This document shows, piece after piece, positions 6,672 to 13,654 of a DNA stretch of 21,381 bases. Below the pieces are notes generated by a model. That model had not been told where the DNA came from. It saw only the letters and a list, made by a program, of their open reading frames with translations, and ran no database searches. The position numbers and the translations under genes were made by a program. The first letter of the stretch is position 1, and each line of letters starts with the position of its first letter. Origin of the DNA: an uncultured Clostridia bacterium (GTDB taxonomy: Bacteria > Bacillota > Clostridia > Peptostreptococcales > Anaerovoracaceae); NCBI GenBank assembly GCA_937915045.1, contig CALDNM010000217.1, positions 1 through 21,381 of the forward strand, in the 5' to 3' direction.

Positions 6672-7655
6672 CTAATCATTCAGAGCTTTTTTCAGGTTCT
6701 TCAGATTTTGCTCCATTATAGAGATGTAGTCAGCGCCGCTGCTTACGTCTTTCGAGCTGACGTTGTGGCAGGAATGCAGGAGGAGTTCCTTCGCCCCGGT
6801 GTCTTCCGCTATCGCATCTGCTGTTTTATGGTTCGACATCTCCGTATAGAAGATGTAATGTATGTGTTTAGTATTGATCGTCTTAGTAAGGTACGCGATC
6901 GTCGACGCGTTCGGTTCTGTCGTGCCGGAGCATCCCGGGAAAGCCGCGTAATATTTCAGCCCGTAATCCTCAGCGAGATATCTGAACGGGAATCTGTCGG
7001 CGACGAGTATCGTCCTGCCGTCTGACGCGTTTATCGTTTTGGTATAGCTCCTGTCCAGCGCGCCGAGCCTGGCTTCATACCGCGCGGCGTTCGCTTTGAA
7101 CTTCGCCGCGTCCGCGGTATCCAGAGAGCACATTTTGTCTTTGATCTTTTCAGTTATTGTAATGGCGTTTTTCGGAGATGTCCATACGTGTTCGTCGATA
7201 TCGTCAGAAGATTTTCCGAGGAAGCCTCCCTCTGCCTGCATGCCTGATGCCTGCTTTTCTTTGACCGTGCTCACGCAGTCGATCAGCTTCAGCGTGGCAG
7301 GTACTTTTTTACCCATAGACTTCAGGATATCATCTATCCACGCGTCGTTTTCGCCGCCGGTATAAATAAGAAGATCACAGTTCTGGATCGTCTTTATGTC
7401 CTTTGGCGTGGGCTCATAAGAGTGTATATCGGCGCCCATCGGCAGAAGCATTTTGACCGAAGCCGTACCGCCGGATATGTTTTTCGCGAAATCATATTGT
7501 GGAAATATAGTCGCGACAACGGTCAGCTGCGCGCCGTCGTTTCCTGACGACAGGTGCTTAGCATTGCTGCATGAAGACAACACGAAACACAGCGACACGC
7601 ACAGAAGAGCGGCCGCTGCCTTCAGTATTCGGTTTCTGAAGATGGCTGTTTTCAA
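6672..7655 (-). CDS. znuA: metal-binding lipoprotein of ZnuA/AdcA family (cluster A-I)
   Basis: 327 residues. The N-terminus is a lipoprotein signal with lipobox LSSC, so C29 is the lipidated residue and the protein is anchored outside the membrane. It captures Zn(II) or Mn(II) and delivers it to the permease. Ligand candidates are H78 (GADIHSYEP), H156 (DEHVW) and E272 (FYTEMSN). The third canonical histidine position reads D220 (VADRFPFRYL), as I recall for a common Firmicutes subgroup that also has the LLHSCHNVS segment (H294, H297). The long His-rich loop of E. coli ZnuA is absent; the loop is short and acidic (EGGFLGKSSDDIDE). Translation starts at TTG (7655) four bases after GGAGG (7660-7664); no ATG fits. 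It is first in the operon, behind a promoter at 7684-7712. Confidence 0.9.
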   Translation of the reverse strand: MKTAIFRNRILKAAAALLCVSLCFVLSSCSNAKHLSSGNDGAQLTVVATIFPQYDFAKNISGGTASVKMLLPMGADIHSYEPTPKDIKTIQNCDLLIYTGGENDAWIDDILKSMGKKVPATLKLIDCVSTVKEKQASGMQAEGGFLGKSSDDIDEHVWTSPKNAITITEKIKDKMCSLDTADAAKFKANAARYEARLGALDRSYTKTINASDGRTILVADRFPFRYLAEDYGLKYYAAFPGCSGTTEPNASTIAYLTKTINTKHIHYIFYTEMSNHKTADAIAEDTGAKELLLHSCHNVSSKDVSSGADYISIMEQNLKNLKKALND

Positions 7656-7678
7656 AATGCCTCCGTTATCAGCGAAAA

Positions 7679-7693
7679 GATTTATCTTAAATC
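7679..7693 (-). promoter_or_regulatory. candidate operator over the metal-transporter -10 box
   Basis: GATTT-5-AAATC inverted repeat (on the - strand GATTTAAGATAAATC) centred on the -10 element. Such a place suits a metal-responsive repressor (Zur/Fur or AdcR-like), but the sequence does not match a consensus I can assert, and five-base arms in A/T-rich DNA can arise by chance. Confidence 0.3.
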
Positions 7694-7712
7694 AGTATAT
7701 CATCCTCGTCAA
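7684..7712 (-). promoter_or_regulatory. promoter of the znuACB-type operon
   Basis: On the - strand TTGACG (7707-7712), a 17-base spacer, and TAAGAT (7684-7689). It is placed in the 66-base gap between the sensor kinase stop and the lipoprotein start, and gives a leader of about 20 bases. Confidence 0.65.
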
Positions 7713-7721
7713 CTGCTGCTT

Positions 7722-9014
7722 TTACTTGATATAGAGAAGCATGTGCATAGTGAAGATGCCTCCTTCGGTGCTGTAATCCAGTATGGCGCCGTTCTTTTCC
7801 GCGAACTGCGATATGCTGCGTGTGCCGATGCCGTGTTCTTCGTCCATAGATATCGGCAGTTTCCCGTTTTTATCGAAATATACGGTGCCGTCGAATGTGT
7901 TACGGACTTCAAGGAAAAGCTGTGTCTTCGTCTGCGCGCATGTAAGATCTATCACCGGCTGCACAGTGCCCTCGACGCGGGTGCACGCGTTGAACGCGTT
8001 TTCGAGAGCGTTCGAAAGCACGACCGCGAATGACATATCGTCTACCGGCAGTTTATCGGGAAGCTTGATGTCCGTGTGCATCTCGATACCATGCGATCCG
8101 CATCTCTGCATATAGTGAGAGATGACGGCATTGAGAGTAAGATTCGAGCAGAAAGTTTCTATTTTCGTGGAGGCCTCTACCTGGTCAGTAAGCTCGCTGA
8201 GTATGCCGCGCGCCTTTTCGATATTTCCTTCGTCAAGGCAGGCTGTCACGAGCTGCATGTAATGCCGAAGGTCGTGACGATAGATGCGGACTCTGTCCTC
8301 AGCCGCCATGACAAGATTCTCCTGATTCTTTACGAGCGATATCTGGCTGTTCAGCGCGTGCATATCCTGACGCTTTTTCGTTTCTTCCTCAAGTCGCAGA
8401 TATGACTTGAGAATAAAATAATAGAGGAATATCTGCACCGGGAACAGCACCAGCAGAGCCGGGATCGTATCCGGGTCAGAGCCGATCTGTGCCGGGTAAA
8501 CGGTCATGAGAAAGAAGAGAACGATGAACGCCAGAGGCAGCAGTGAAAGAGGCTGCCATATCTCGCGCATGTTTTCTGAAAGGCGGATAAAAGCCGGTCG
8601 GATCCAGGTGATCGTGAAGTAAGCGATGATACCGTAGCATATTATGATAAAGATGATCGTGATCTTGTAGTCGTGAAGAAGGTAGTAGATCACACCTTCG
8701 ATCGACCGCAGCGCCAGAGCGAACGAAGCGACCAGCAGCACGGAGAAAAAGGACGTGAAATCTCTCTTCCTGCTGAGGAAAAAACTGACGACTATGTTCG
8801 ATCCGATGACGATCACTATAGCGTAAGGCATAGCAAGGCCAGGGCTCGAGATGTTCATTATCATGGCAGTTACGATAAGTACGATCGCGTTCACAACTGC
8901 CAGAACGACTGCTGTAGCGCGCTTCGAAAGACGGCTCTCTGTCATAATATACAGTAATATGAACAGGAAGATAGCAAGTAAGATGTAATCTATAAGCTGG
9001 TTTATTCCTGACAT
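7722..9014 (-). CDS. AgrC-like sensor histidine kinase (GHKL, HATPase_c_5 type)
   Basis: 430 residues. The N-terminal half (about 1-205) has six or seven membrane helices, the C-terminal half a coiled segment and a kinase. The phospho-acceptor is H247 in RHDLRHY, the N-box is SNALENAFNAC at 334-344, and the G-box is around EEHGIGTRSI at 392-401. This is the architecture of peptide- or membrane-signal-sensing kinases such as AgrC. It sits 3 bases after the stop of the LytTR regulator gene, with GGAGG (9023-9027) inside that gene's end, so the two form one operon and a two-component system. No agrB protease or agrD-type precursor is seen in the window, so the stimulus is unknown. The metal-transporter promoter follows it. 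Confidence 0.9.
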   Translation of the reverse strand: MSGINQLIDYILLAIFLFILLYIMTESRLSKRATAVVLAVVNAIVLIVTAMIMNISSPGLAMPYAIVIVIGSNIVVSFFLSRKRDFTSFFSVLLVASFALALRSIEGVIYYLLHDYKITIIFIIICYGIIAYFTITWIRPAFIRLSENMREIWQPLSLLPLAFIVLFFLMTVYPAQIGSDPDTIPALLVLFPVQIFLYYFILKSYLRLEEETKKRQDMHALNSQISLVKNQENLVMAAEDRVRIYRHDLRHYMQLVTACLDEGNIEKARGILSELTDQVEASTKIETFCSNLTLNAVISHYMQRCGSHGIEMHTDIKLPDKLPVDDMSFAVVLSNALENAFNACTRVEGTVQPVIDLTCAQTKTQLFLEVRNTFDGTVYFDKNGKLPISMDEEHGIGTRSISQFAEKNGAILDYSTEGGIFTMHMLLYIK

Positions 9015-9017
9015 TGT

Positions 9018-9764
9018 TCAGCCCTCCCGAGAATTCTTCGCGGATATATGATCAAGATAATCGTGTTTGACGTCGGTATAATTGTTCCTGGATATCGGAA
9101 CGATCTCACCTCCGAGCATACGGAAATCCGCGGCGGAAAGCTTCGCGACGCAGTCAAGGGTGACTACGAACGACTTGTGAGGGCTGATGAATCTGTCATC
9201 TTTCAGCAGCGGAGCCGCGTAAGTCAGAAATGGCACACGTATGTGCGATGTAGTTATAGTGCGCCCGTTCGTGAGTGTGAAGAATATCACGTGCCCTCTG
9301 CACTCAAGGTGTGAGATCGTATTGAAGAACACGGTCTCTGTACCTTCAGCGGTCTTGACAGCCATACTCATACTGGTCTGCTCGTCGTTCATCATGATGA
9401 ACGCGTCAAGCATTTTGAAAAAATCAGCGCGCGTAAGAGGCTTCACAAGATACTGGAAAGCGTAAACCGAATACGCGTCGACCGCGTAGTCTTCAGATGT
9501 TGTCATATAGACGAGAGCCGCGTCGGGATATCTGTCTCTGATTTTTTTGCCGAGATCTATGCCGTTCATTTCAGGCATAAGTATATCGAGCAGAAACAGA
9601 TCGTATTTATCATCGCGGTCCAGTGAAAAAAGCATCGATTCAGCTCCATCGAAAGAGTTGGATTTGATATCGATCTCAGGATGCTTTTCGCGATATTCAG
9701 AGATGAGCGCTGAGCACTTCGTTATATCTTCACGCGTGTCATCGCATATAGCTATATTAAGCAT
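9018..9764 (-). CDS. LytTR-family response regulator (AgrA/LytR-like)
   Basis: 248 residues. The receiver domain covers about 2-120, with acidic residues D8/D9, phospho-acceptor D60 in LFLLDILMP, T88/T89 in VYMTTS and K108 in YLVKPL. The LytTR DNA-binding domain covers about 140-240 (family segments FFNTISHLECRGHVIFFTLTNG and FISPHKSFVV). It is the first gene of the regulator-kinase operon, and the kinase follows 3 bases later. The promoter at 9807-9836 lies back-to-back with that of the surface protein gene at 9897, making that gene a natural candidate target. The ribosome site (GGGGG near 9774-9778) is weak. Confidence 0.9.
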   Translation of the reverse strand: MLNIAICDDTREDITKCSALISEYREKHPEIDIKSNSFDGAESMLFSLDRDDKYDLFLLDILMPEMNGIDLGKKIRDRYPDAALVYMTTSEDYAVDAYSVYAFQYLVKPLTRADFFKMLDAFIMMNDEQTSMSMAVKTAEGTETVFFNTISHLECRGHVIFFTLTNGRTITTSHIRVPFLTYAAPLLKDDRFISPHKSFVVTLDCVAKLSAADFRMLGGEIVPISRNNYTDVKHDYLDHISAKNSREG

Positions 9765-9806
9765 ATTCTAAAACCCCCATAACCATTTGACCTATTGCTT
9801 GAAGAC

Positions 9807-9836
9807 ATTATAGCATACATTGACGCTGGAGGACAA
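9807..9836 (-). promoter_or_regulatory. promoter of the LytTR regulator - kinase operon
   Basis: On the - strand TTGTCC (9831-9836), an 18-base spacer ending in TGC, then TATAAT (9807-9812): a perfect extended -10 with a partial -35. Confidence 0.6.
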
Positions 9837-9841
9837 AATAG

Positions 9842-9870
9842 TTTATAGGCCTCGGAAAATGTGATACAAT
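9842..9870 (+). promoter_or_regulatory. promoter of the 5'-nucleotidase-like surface protein gene
   Basis: TTTATA (9842-9847), a 17-base spacer ending in TGA, then TACAAT (9865-9870), an extended -10. A second, weaker option is TTGACG (9820-9825) with TATAGG (9844-9849). The promoter points away from the regulator operon promoter, with only a few bases between the two. Confidence 0.5.
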
Positions 9871-9896
9871 TATACAAGTAACTTTAGGAGGACAAG

Positions 9897-12119
9897 ATGA
9901 AAAAAATTCTTACGGTCATACTGGCAGTGATGTTGGTATTAGCTTATTCTGTGCCTCAGAACGTCTTCGCGACCGGCGAGGGAGATACCGGCGGCGGCAC
10001 ATCCACGGGAGAGACGGGCGGCGATACAGGCGGCACTACAGATAATAACAAAGGTGACAGTACAAATAATAACAGCGGCGACAATAACAACAGCAGCAAG
10101 AGCGATACAAATAATAACAGTACGAATACCACGAACAATTACAGCAGCGGGTCGACTTCAGATTCGACGAGCACTACGACTTCTAAGCTGAAGAGCGGTG
10201 AAGTCTCTATACTGTTCACGGGCGACATAAACTCATGTCTCGATACAGTCAAATCGCGCGGAAGCAGCGGAAGCACCACTTACGGCGGCGGGATCGCGAG
10301 AGTAGCGGGCAAGGTCAGTTCGATCGAGCAGTCCTATCCGGACTCGTTTTTGTTTGACGCGGGCAACTTTTCAAAGGGAACTGTTTTTCAGACGCTTTTC
10401 GATTCGAATGCCTCGGAACTGAAGGCTCTCGGAAGCGCGGGATATGACGCGGTCAATCTTGGGCAAAATGAGTTTGGCTTCGGCACAAAGGCTCTTCAGA
10501 GCATGATACTGAAAGCTAAGAACGCGCAGACGAAGACAACGACATCCGCGACAACAACGACAACGACAACTACTACTACCGATACGACGACTACGGGTAT
10601 GCCGTACATCGTAGGACCGAATGTCGACTGGACGAAATCTACGGGTTCGTCCGCCTATGATCTTCAGAGAGCGCTCAGCAAGTACGGCGCGGCCTCATAT
10701 AAGATGATAACAAAGGAAGATACAAAGATAGCGGTCTTTGGTCTGATGGATGAAGAAGCTGTGAAGGAGGCTTCAAACGGCGGAGTAGAGTATAAGGATT
10801 ATCTTGATTATGCTCAGAGCACTGTGAAGGCCATCAAGAAAAAGAAACCTGATATGATCGTATGCCTCGCGAACTGCGGGAAAAACGAGAAATCGACGGA
10901 CGGAGCTTCGAAACTGGCGAGCAAGGTCAGCGATATAGATCTCATAATCACAAGCGGCACGAAAGAAGCGCTGGAGACTCCGACGACACAGGGAGACACT
11001 ACGATCGTAGCTGCAGGATCCGATACTCAGTATCTCGGACAGCTGCTCATGAAAAAGAAGAGCGGCAAATACACGGTCAAGAAATACAAACTCGTGTCAC
11101 TCACAAGTGGTACGGCTAAGGATTCAGCGACTTCGAGCACGGTAAGCTCGGCGATATCGAAATTGAACAGCACGCTGTTTTCGAAATATAGTCTTTCGTA
11201 CGGCGGGACGCTGGCGACAAATAAGCGCGTGTTCAGAACGGCATCGACGTTTGGAAAGGAGCAGCGCGAGGAACCGCTCGGCGATCTTATGTCGGACGCG
11301 TATACATACGCTTCCAAGAAGGACGGGACAAAGGCAGATGTATCATTCATCGCGAAGGGCGAGGTCACGAACACTCTCTATAAAGGAAGCGTTACTGCGG
11401 GCGATGTCTACAACGCGATGTGCACAGGCAGCGATATAAGCAATATGCAGGGATACGATGTAGTGAGGGTATACCTCAAAGGAAGTGAACTGAAGAACCT
11501 GGCGGAGATCGACGCGTCGATATCGAACGACATGATGAAGACGAGGCTGTATTTCAGCGGGCTTTCGTATACGGTCAACGAACATAGACTCAAGCTCAAC
11601 AGAGCTACTGACATCAAACTTGTGAACAGCAAAGGAGAGACTTCGCCTATAAGCAATACAAAGCTTTACTGCGTAGTGTGCGATATGTATTTCCTGAATA
11701 TGCTGGATGATGTCATGATAAAGGGACACAGTATGCTCAAAGTCGAGCCGAAGAATTCCAAGGGGAACGCGATCGCTTCTTCGAAATATGAAAACTACGC
11801 GCTCAAGAGCGGTGGGAAAAAGGTCAAAAACTGGGTGGCAGTATCGCGTTATGTGAAGAGCCAGGGAAGTATATCGCAATATTACAGCACCACGCATAAC
11901 AGGAAAAACATTTCTACGAGCTTCGGACCTGTGGCGCTGTTCAAGCAGGCCAACAGTTTCGCGAGGATCGTTTACGCGCTGATACTGATCCCTATCGTGA
12001 TAATAATCGGCCTGATAATTTTCTTCAGGAGAAGGAACAGCATGAAACGCGGATACAGCACAAGTATGTTCGGAACGGGAAGAAAACGTACAAAGAGATA
12101 TAAATCTAAATTCAGATAG
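9897..12119 (+). CDS. membrane-anchored 5'-nucleotidase-fold protein, probable pseudoenzyme
   Basis: 740 residues. Signal peptide 1-25 (cut near VFA-TG), then a Gly/Asn/Ser/Thr-rich linker to about 100, a metallophosphoesterase-like domain (about 102-400), a 5'-nucleotidase C-terminal-like domain (about 440-650), a membrane helix at 691-710 and a basic tail (RRRNSMKRGY and on). The fold is recognisable from GGGIARVAGKV, SFLFDAGNFSKGT, LGSAGYDAVNLGQNEFGFG and TKIAVFGLMDEE. The metal-site motifs are changed: D-x-H is D110-I-N112, DAGD is DAGN157, GNHE is GQNE (189-192), the SHLG histidine is N326, and the GHSH pair reads SGTK (353-356). The C-terminal NGGGIR motif is AKGEVT (486-491). A Thr-rich insert lies at 212-233. 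It is therefore a cell-surface protein unlikely to hydrolyse nucleotides, perhaps a binding or scaffold protein. Start ATG 9897 follows AGGAGG. Confidence 0.85.
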   Translation: MKKILTVILAVMLVLAYSVPQNVFATGEGDTGGGTSTGETGGDTGGTTDNNKGDSTNNNSGDNNNSSKSDTNNNSTNTTNNYSSGSTSDSTSTTTSKLKSGEVSILFTGDINSCLDTVKSRGSSGSTTYGGGIARVAGKVSSIEQSYPDSFLFDAGNFSKGTVFQTLFDSNASELKALGSAGYDAVNLGQNEFGFGTKALQSMILKAKNAQTKTTTSATTTTTTTTTTDTTTTGMPYIVGPNVDWTKSTGSSAYDLQRALSKYGAASYKMITKEDTKIAVFGLMDEEAVKEASNGGVEYKDYLDYAQSTVKAIKKKKPDMIVCLANCGKNEKSTDGASKLASKVSDIDLIITSGTKEALETPTTQGDTTIVAAGSDTQYLGQLLMKKKSGKYTVKKYKLVSLTSGTAKDSATSSTVSSAISKLNSTLFSKYSLSYGGTLATNKRVFRTASTFGKEQREEPLGDLMSDAYTYASKKDGTKADVSFIAKGEVTNTLYKGSVTAGDVYNAMCTGSDISNMQGYDVVRVYLKGSELKNLAEIDASISNDMMKTRLYFSGLSYTVNEHRLKLNRATDIKLVNSKGETSPISNTKLYCVVCDMYFLNMLDDVMIKGHSMLKVEPKNSKGNAIASSKYENYALKSGGKKVKNWVAVSRYVKSQGSISQYYSTTHNRKNISTSFGPVALFKQANSFARIVYALILIPIVIIIGLIIFFRRRNSMKRGYSTSMFGTGRKRTKRYKSKFR
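10530..10595 (+). repeat. ACN trinucleotide run encoding a threonine tract
   Basis: A run of ACA/ACG/ACT codons gives 18 threonines in 22 residues (212-233) inside the phosphoesterase-like domain of the surface protein. It sits where the family has a short connection before the second half-domain, so it is probably a flexible, possibly glycosylated loop. Codon choice is mixed, which argues against a very recent slippage expansion. Confidence 0.7.
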
Positions 12120-12129
12120 AAGGGAAACG

Positions 12130-12729
12130 ATGGTAATAGCAGCCGCGACAAAAAATAATAATAAGATAAGGGAGATCGCGGCGATCACCGGAGCGTTTGG
12201 CATTGATATCATATCACGCGCGGAGGCAGGGGTTCCTGACGACGTCGAGATAGAAGAAGACGGAGAGACTTTCGAGGAGAACTCAGAAAAGAAGGCGCGC
12301 GAGATAATGCTGATATGCGGGATGCCGGCGATAGCCGATGATTCGGGGCTTATGGTGGATGCTCTCGATGGCGCGCCCGGCGTTATGTCGGCGAGGTTCG
12401 CCGGCACGCACGGAGACGACGCGGCCAACAATCGGAGGCTGACAGAACTCCTCGCCGGTGTGCCTTACGAAAAAAGAACAGCAAAGTTTGTGTCGGTCAT
12501 AACACTTGTATTCACAGATGGCAGATCGATATCTGCGAGAGGAGAATGCAAAGGGCATATGATACTTGAGCCTCGCGGAGACAGCGGATTCGGTTATGAC
12601 CCGCTTTTCGTACCTGAAGGATATGACGAGACTTTTGCGGAACTTGGAGATGAAATAAAGAACAAGATCAGTCACAGGAGCGCGGCGCTCAGGAAGCTGA
12701 AGGATCTTTTGAAGGCAGAAGGGTTTTAA
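12130..12729 (+). CDS. rdgB: XTP/dITP diphosphatase, RdgB/HAM1 family
   Basis: 199 residues, the standard family length. It hydrolyses non-canonical purine triphosphates (dITP, XTP) to monophosphates and so keeps them out of DNA and RNA; cytoplasmic dimer. Motifs: ATKNNNKIRE at 6-15, ENSEKKA at 50-56, the catalytic ADDSGL at 69-74, GVMSARFAG at 84-92, GFGYDPLF at 153-160 and the SHR at 181-183. All are intact. It starts 10 bases after the surface protein gene, and its TAA shares a base with the ATG of the membrane protein that follows, so the three genes are probably co-transcribed. Confidence 0.96.
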   Translation: MVIAAATKNNNKIREIAAITGAFGIDIISRAEAGVPDDVEIEEDGETFEENSEKKAREIMLICGMPAIADDSGLMVDALDGAPGVMSARFAGTHGDDAANNRRLTELLAGVPYEKRTAKFVSVITLVFTDGRSISARGECKGHMILEPRGDSGFGYDPLFVPEGYDETFAELGDEIKNKISHRSAALRKLKDLLKAEGF

Positions 12730-13586
12730 TGAATAAAAGACAGAGATTTTTCAAAATGGTAGCGCTAGGGATACGCCAGATACGAGATCCTTATTATCAG
12801 GGATTCGCGGCGCAGCTCGCTTTTTATTATATGCTTTCTGTAGTACCTACTGTCCTGCTGCTTTCTGAAGTCATGACACTTTTCTTTAAAAGTAATCTTG
12901 AGGATGCTGTCGGATGGATCATGAAATTTACAGGAGGCTCGTTTGGGAACGAGGTAAGGTCTCTTATCCTCGGCGGTTCATCGGTCACATTGAATATAGT
13001 CATGATCTTTGTAGCTCTGTGGGCGGCATCAAGGGCGCAGTTCTCGATGGCGCGGATCACGAACTTCATGTACAGTGAAGGACAGAATACAGGAAAGAGT
13101 TACTGGGTGGAGAGATTCAGAGCTATCAAGACGATGGGTCTTACGATCCTCGCGATGATCCTCGTGCTCATAGTCATGGTATTTGGTTCGCAGGCTCTTA
13201 CGATAGTCCTGGAAGCGGCTCATATAGGTACCGACGCTCAGGAAGCGTGGGGGCTGATCAGATGGCCGGTCGCGCTGGTACTTTATGTCCTCATGCTGGC
13301 GTACAACTACTATGTACTGCCGACAGAGAAGGTCACATTCAAAGAAGTCATACCGGGCGCGATGTTTGCCGGTGCCGGACTGTTGGTAGTGACGTTCGTC
13401 TATTCTATATATCTCAATAATATAGCAAACTACAACATCATGTATGGTTCGCTTTCATCGATCGTAGCGCTGATGTTCTGGTTCTGGTTCCTGGCGTGGG
13501 TCCTTGTACTCGGCGTCCTTTTCAACAAGGTCTGGAAGGATACGCTCGACTATAAATCATGGAAGCCGCCTCAGAAATATGAATAA
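12729..13586 (+). CDS. YihY/virulence factor BrkB family membrane protein
   Basis: 285 residues with about six membrane helices. Family signatures: the N-terminal GFAAQLAFYYMLSVVPTVLLL, the mid region WAASRAQFSMARITNFMY, and PGAMFAGAGLLVVTFVYSIYL with NYNIMYGSLSSIVALMFWFW near the C-terminus. Members were once called ribonuclease BN, a name since withdrawn; the role is poorly known (envelope integrity or transport). Translation is coupled to rdgB through a TAATG overlap, and no strong ribosome site of its own is visible. A strong terminator follows directly. Confidence 0.9.
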   Translation: MNKRQRFFKMVALGIRQIRDPYYQGFAAQLAFYYMLSVVPTVLLLSEVMTLFFKSNLEDAVGWIMKFTGGSFGNEVRSLILGGSSVTLNIVMIFVALWAASRAQFSMARITNFMYSEGQNTGKSYWVERFRAIKTMGLTILAMILVLIVMVFGSQALTIVLEAAHIGTDAQEAWGLIRWPVALVLYVLMLAYNYYVLPTEKVTFKEVIPGAMFAGAGLLVVTFVYSIYLNNIANYNIMYGSLSSIVALMFWFWFLAWVLVLGVLFNKVWKDTLDYKSWKPPQKYE

Positions 13587-13590
13587 AAAA

Positions 13591-13634
13591 CTGTCAGTTC
13601 AGGGCTTCTTTTCCTGAACTGACAGCTTTTTTTT
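13591..13634. terminator. bidirectional intrinsic terminator between convergent yihY-family gene and serA
   Basis: A perfect 13-base stem, CTGTCAGTTCAGG (13591-13603) with CCTGAACTGACAG (13613-13625), 9-base loop, eight T (13627-13634) on the + side and six A (13585-13590) giving a U-tract on the - side. It serves both converging transcripts. Confidence 0.93.
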
Positions 13635-13654
13635 ATCTGATACTTAATTTCTTA

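Noticed and set aside
7656..7721. agrD-like signalling peptide next to the AgrC-like kinase
   Set aside because: The gap is only 66 bases and holds the metal operon promoter; no small frame with a ribosome site was found.
9980..10190. Low-complexity Asn/Ser/Thr/Gly stretch as a repeat array or CRISPR
   Set aside because: There are no regular repeat units or spacers; it is a coding linker after a signal peptide.
11343..12431. Long open frame on the - strand opposite the 5'-nucleotidase-like gene and rdgB
   Set aside because: It lies opposite two genes with clear family matches, has no recognisable domain and no ribosome site; its openness follows from the codon use of the other strand.
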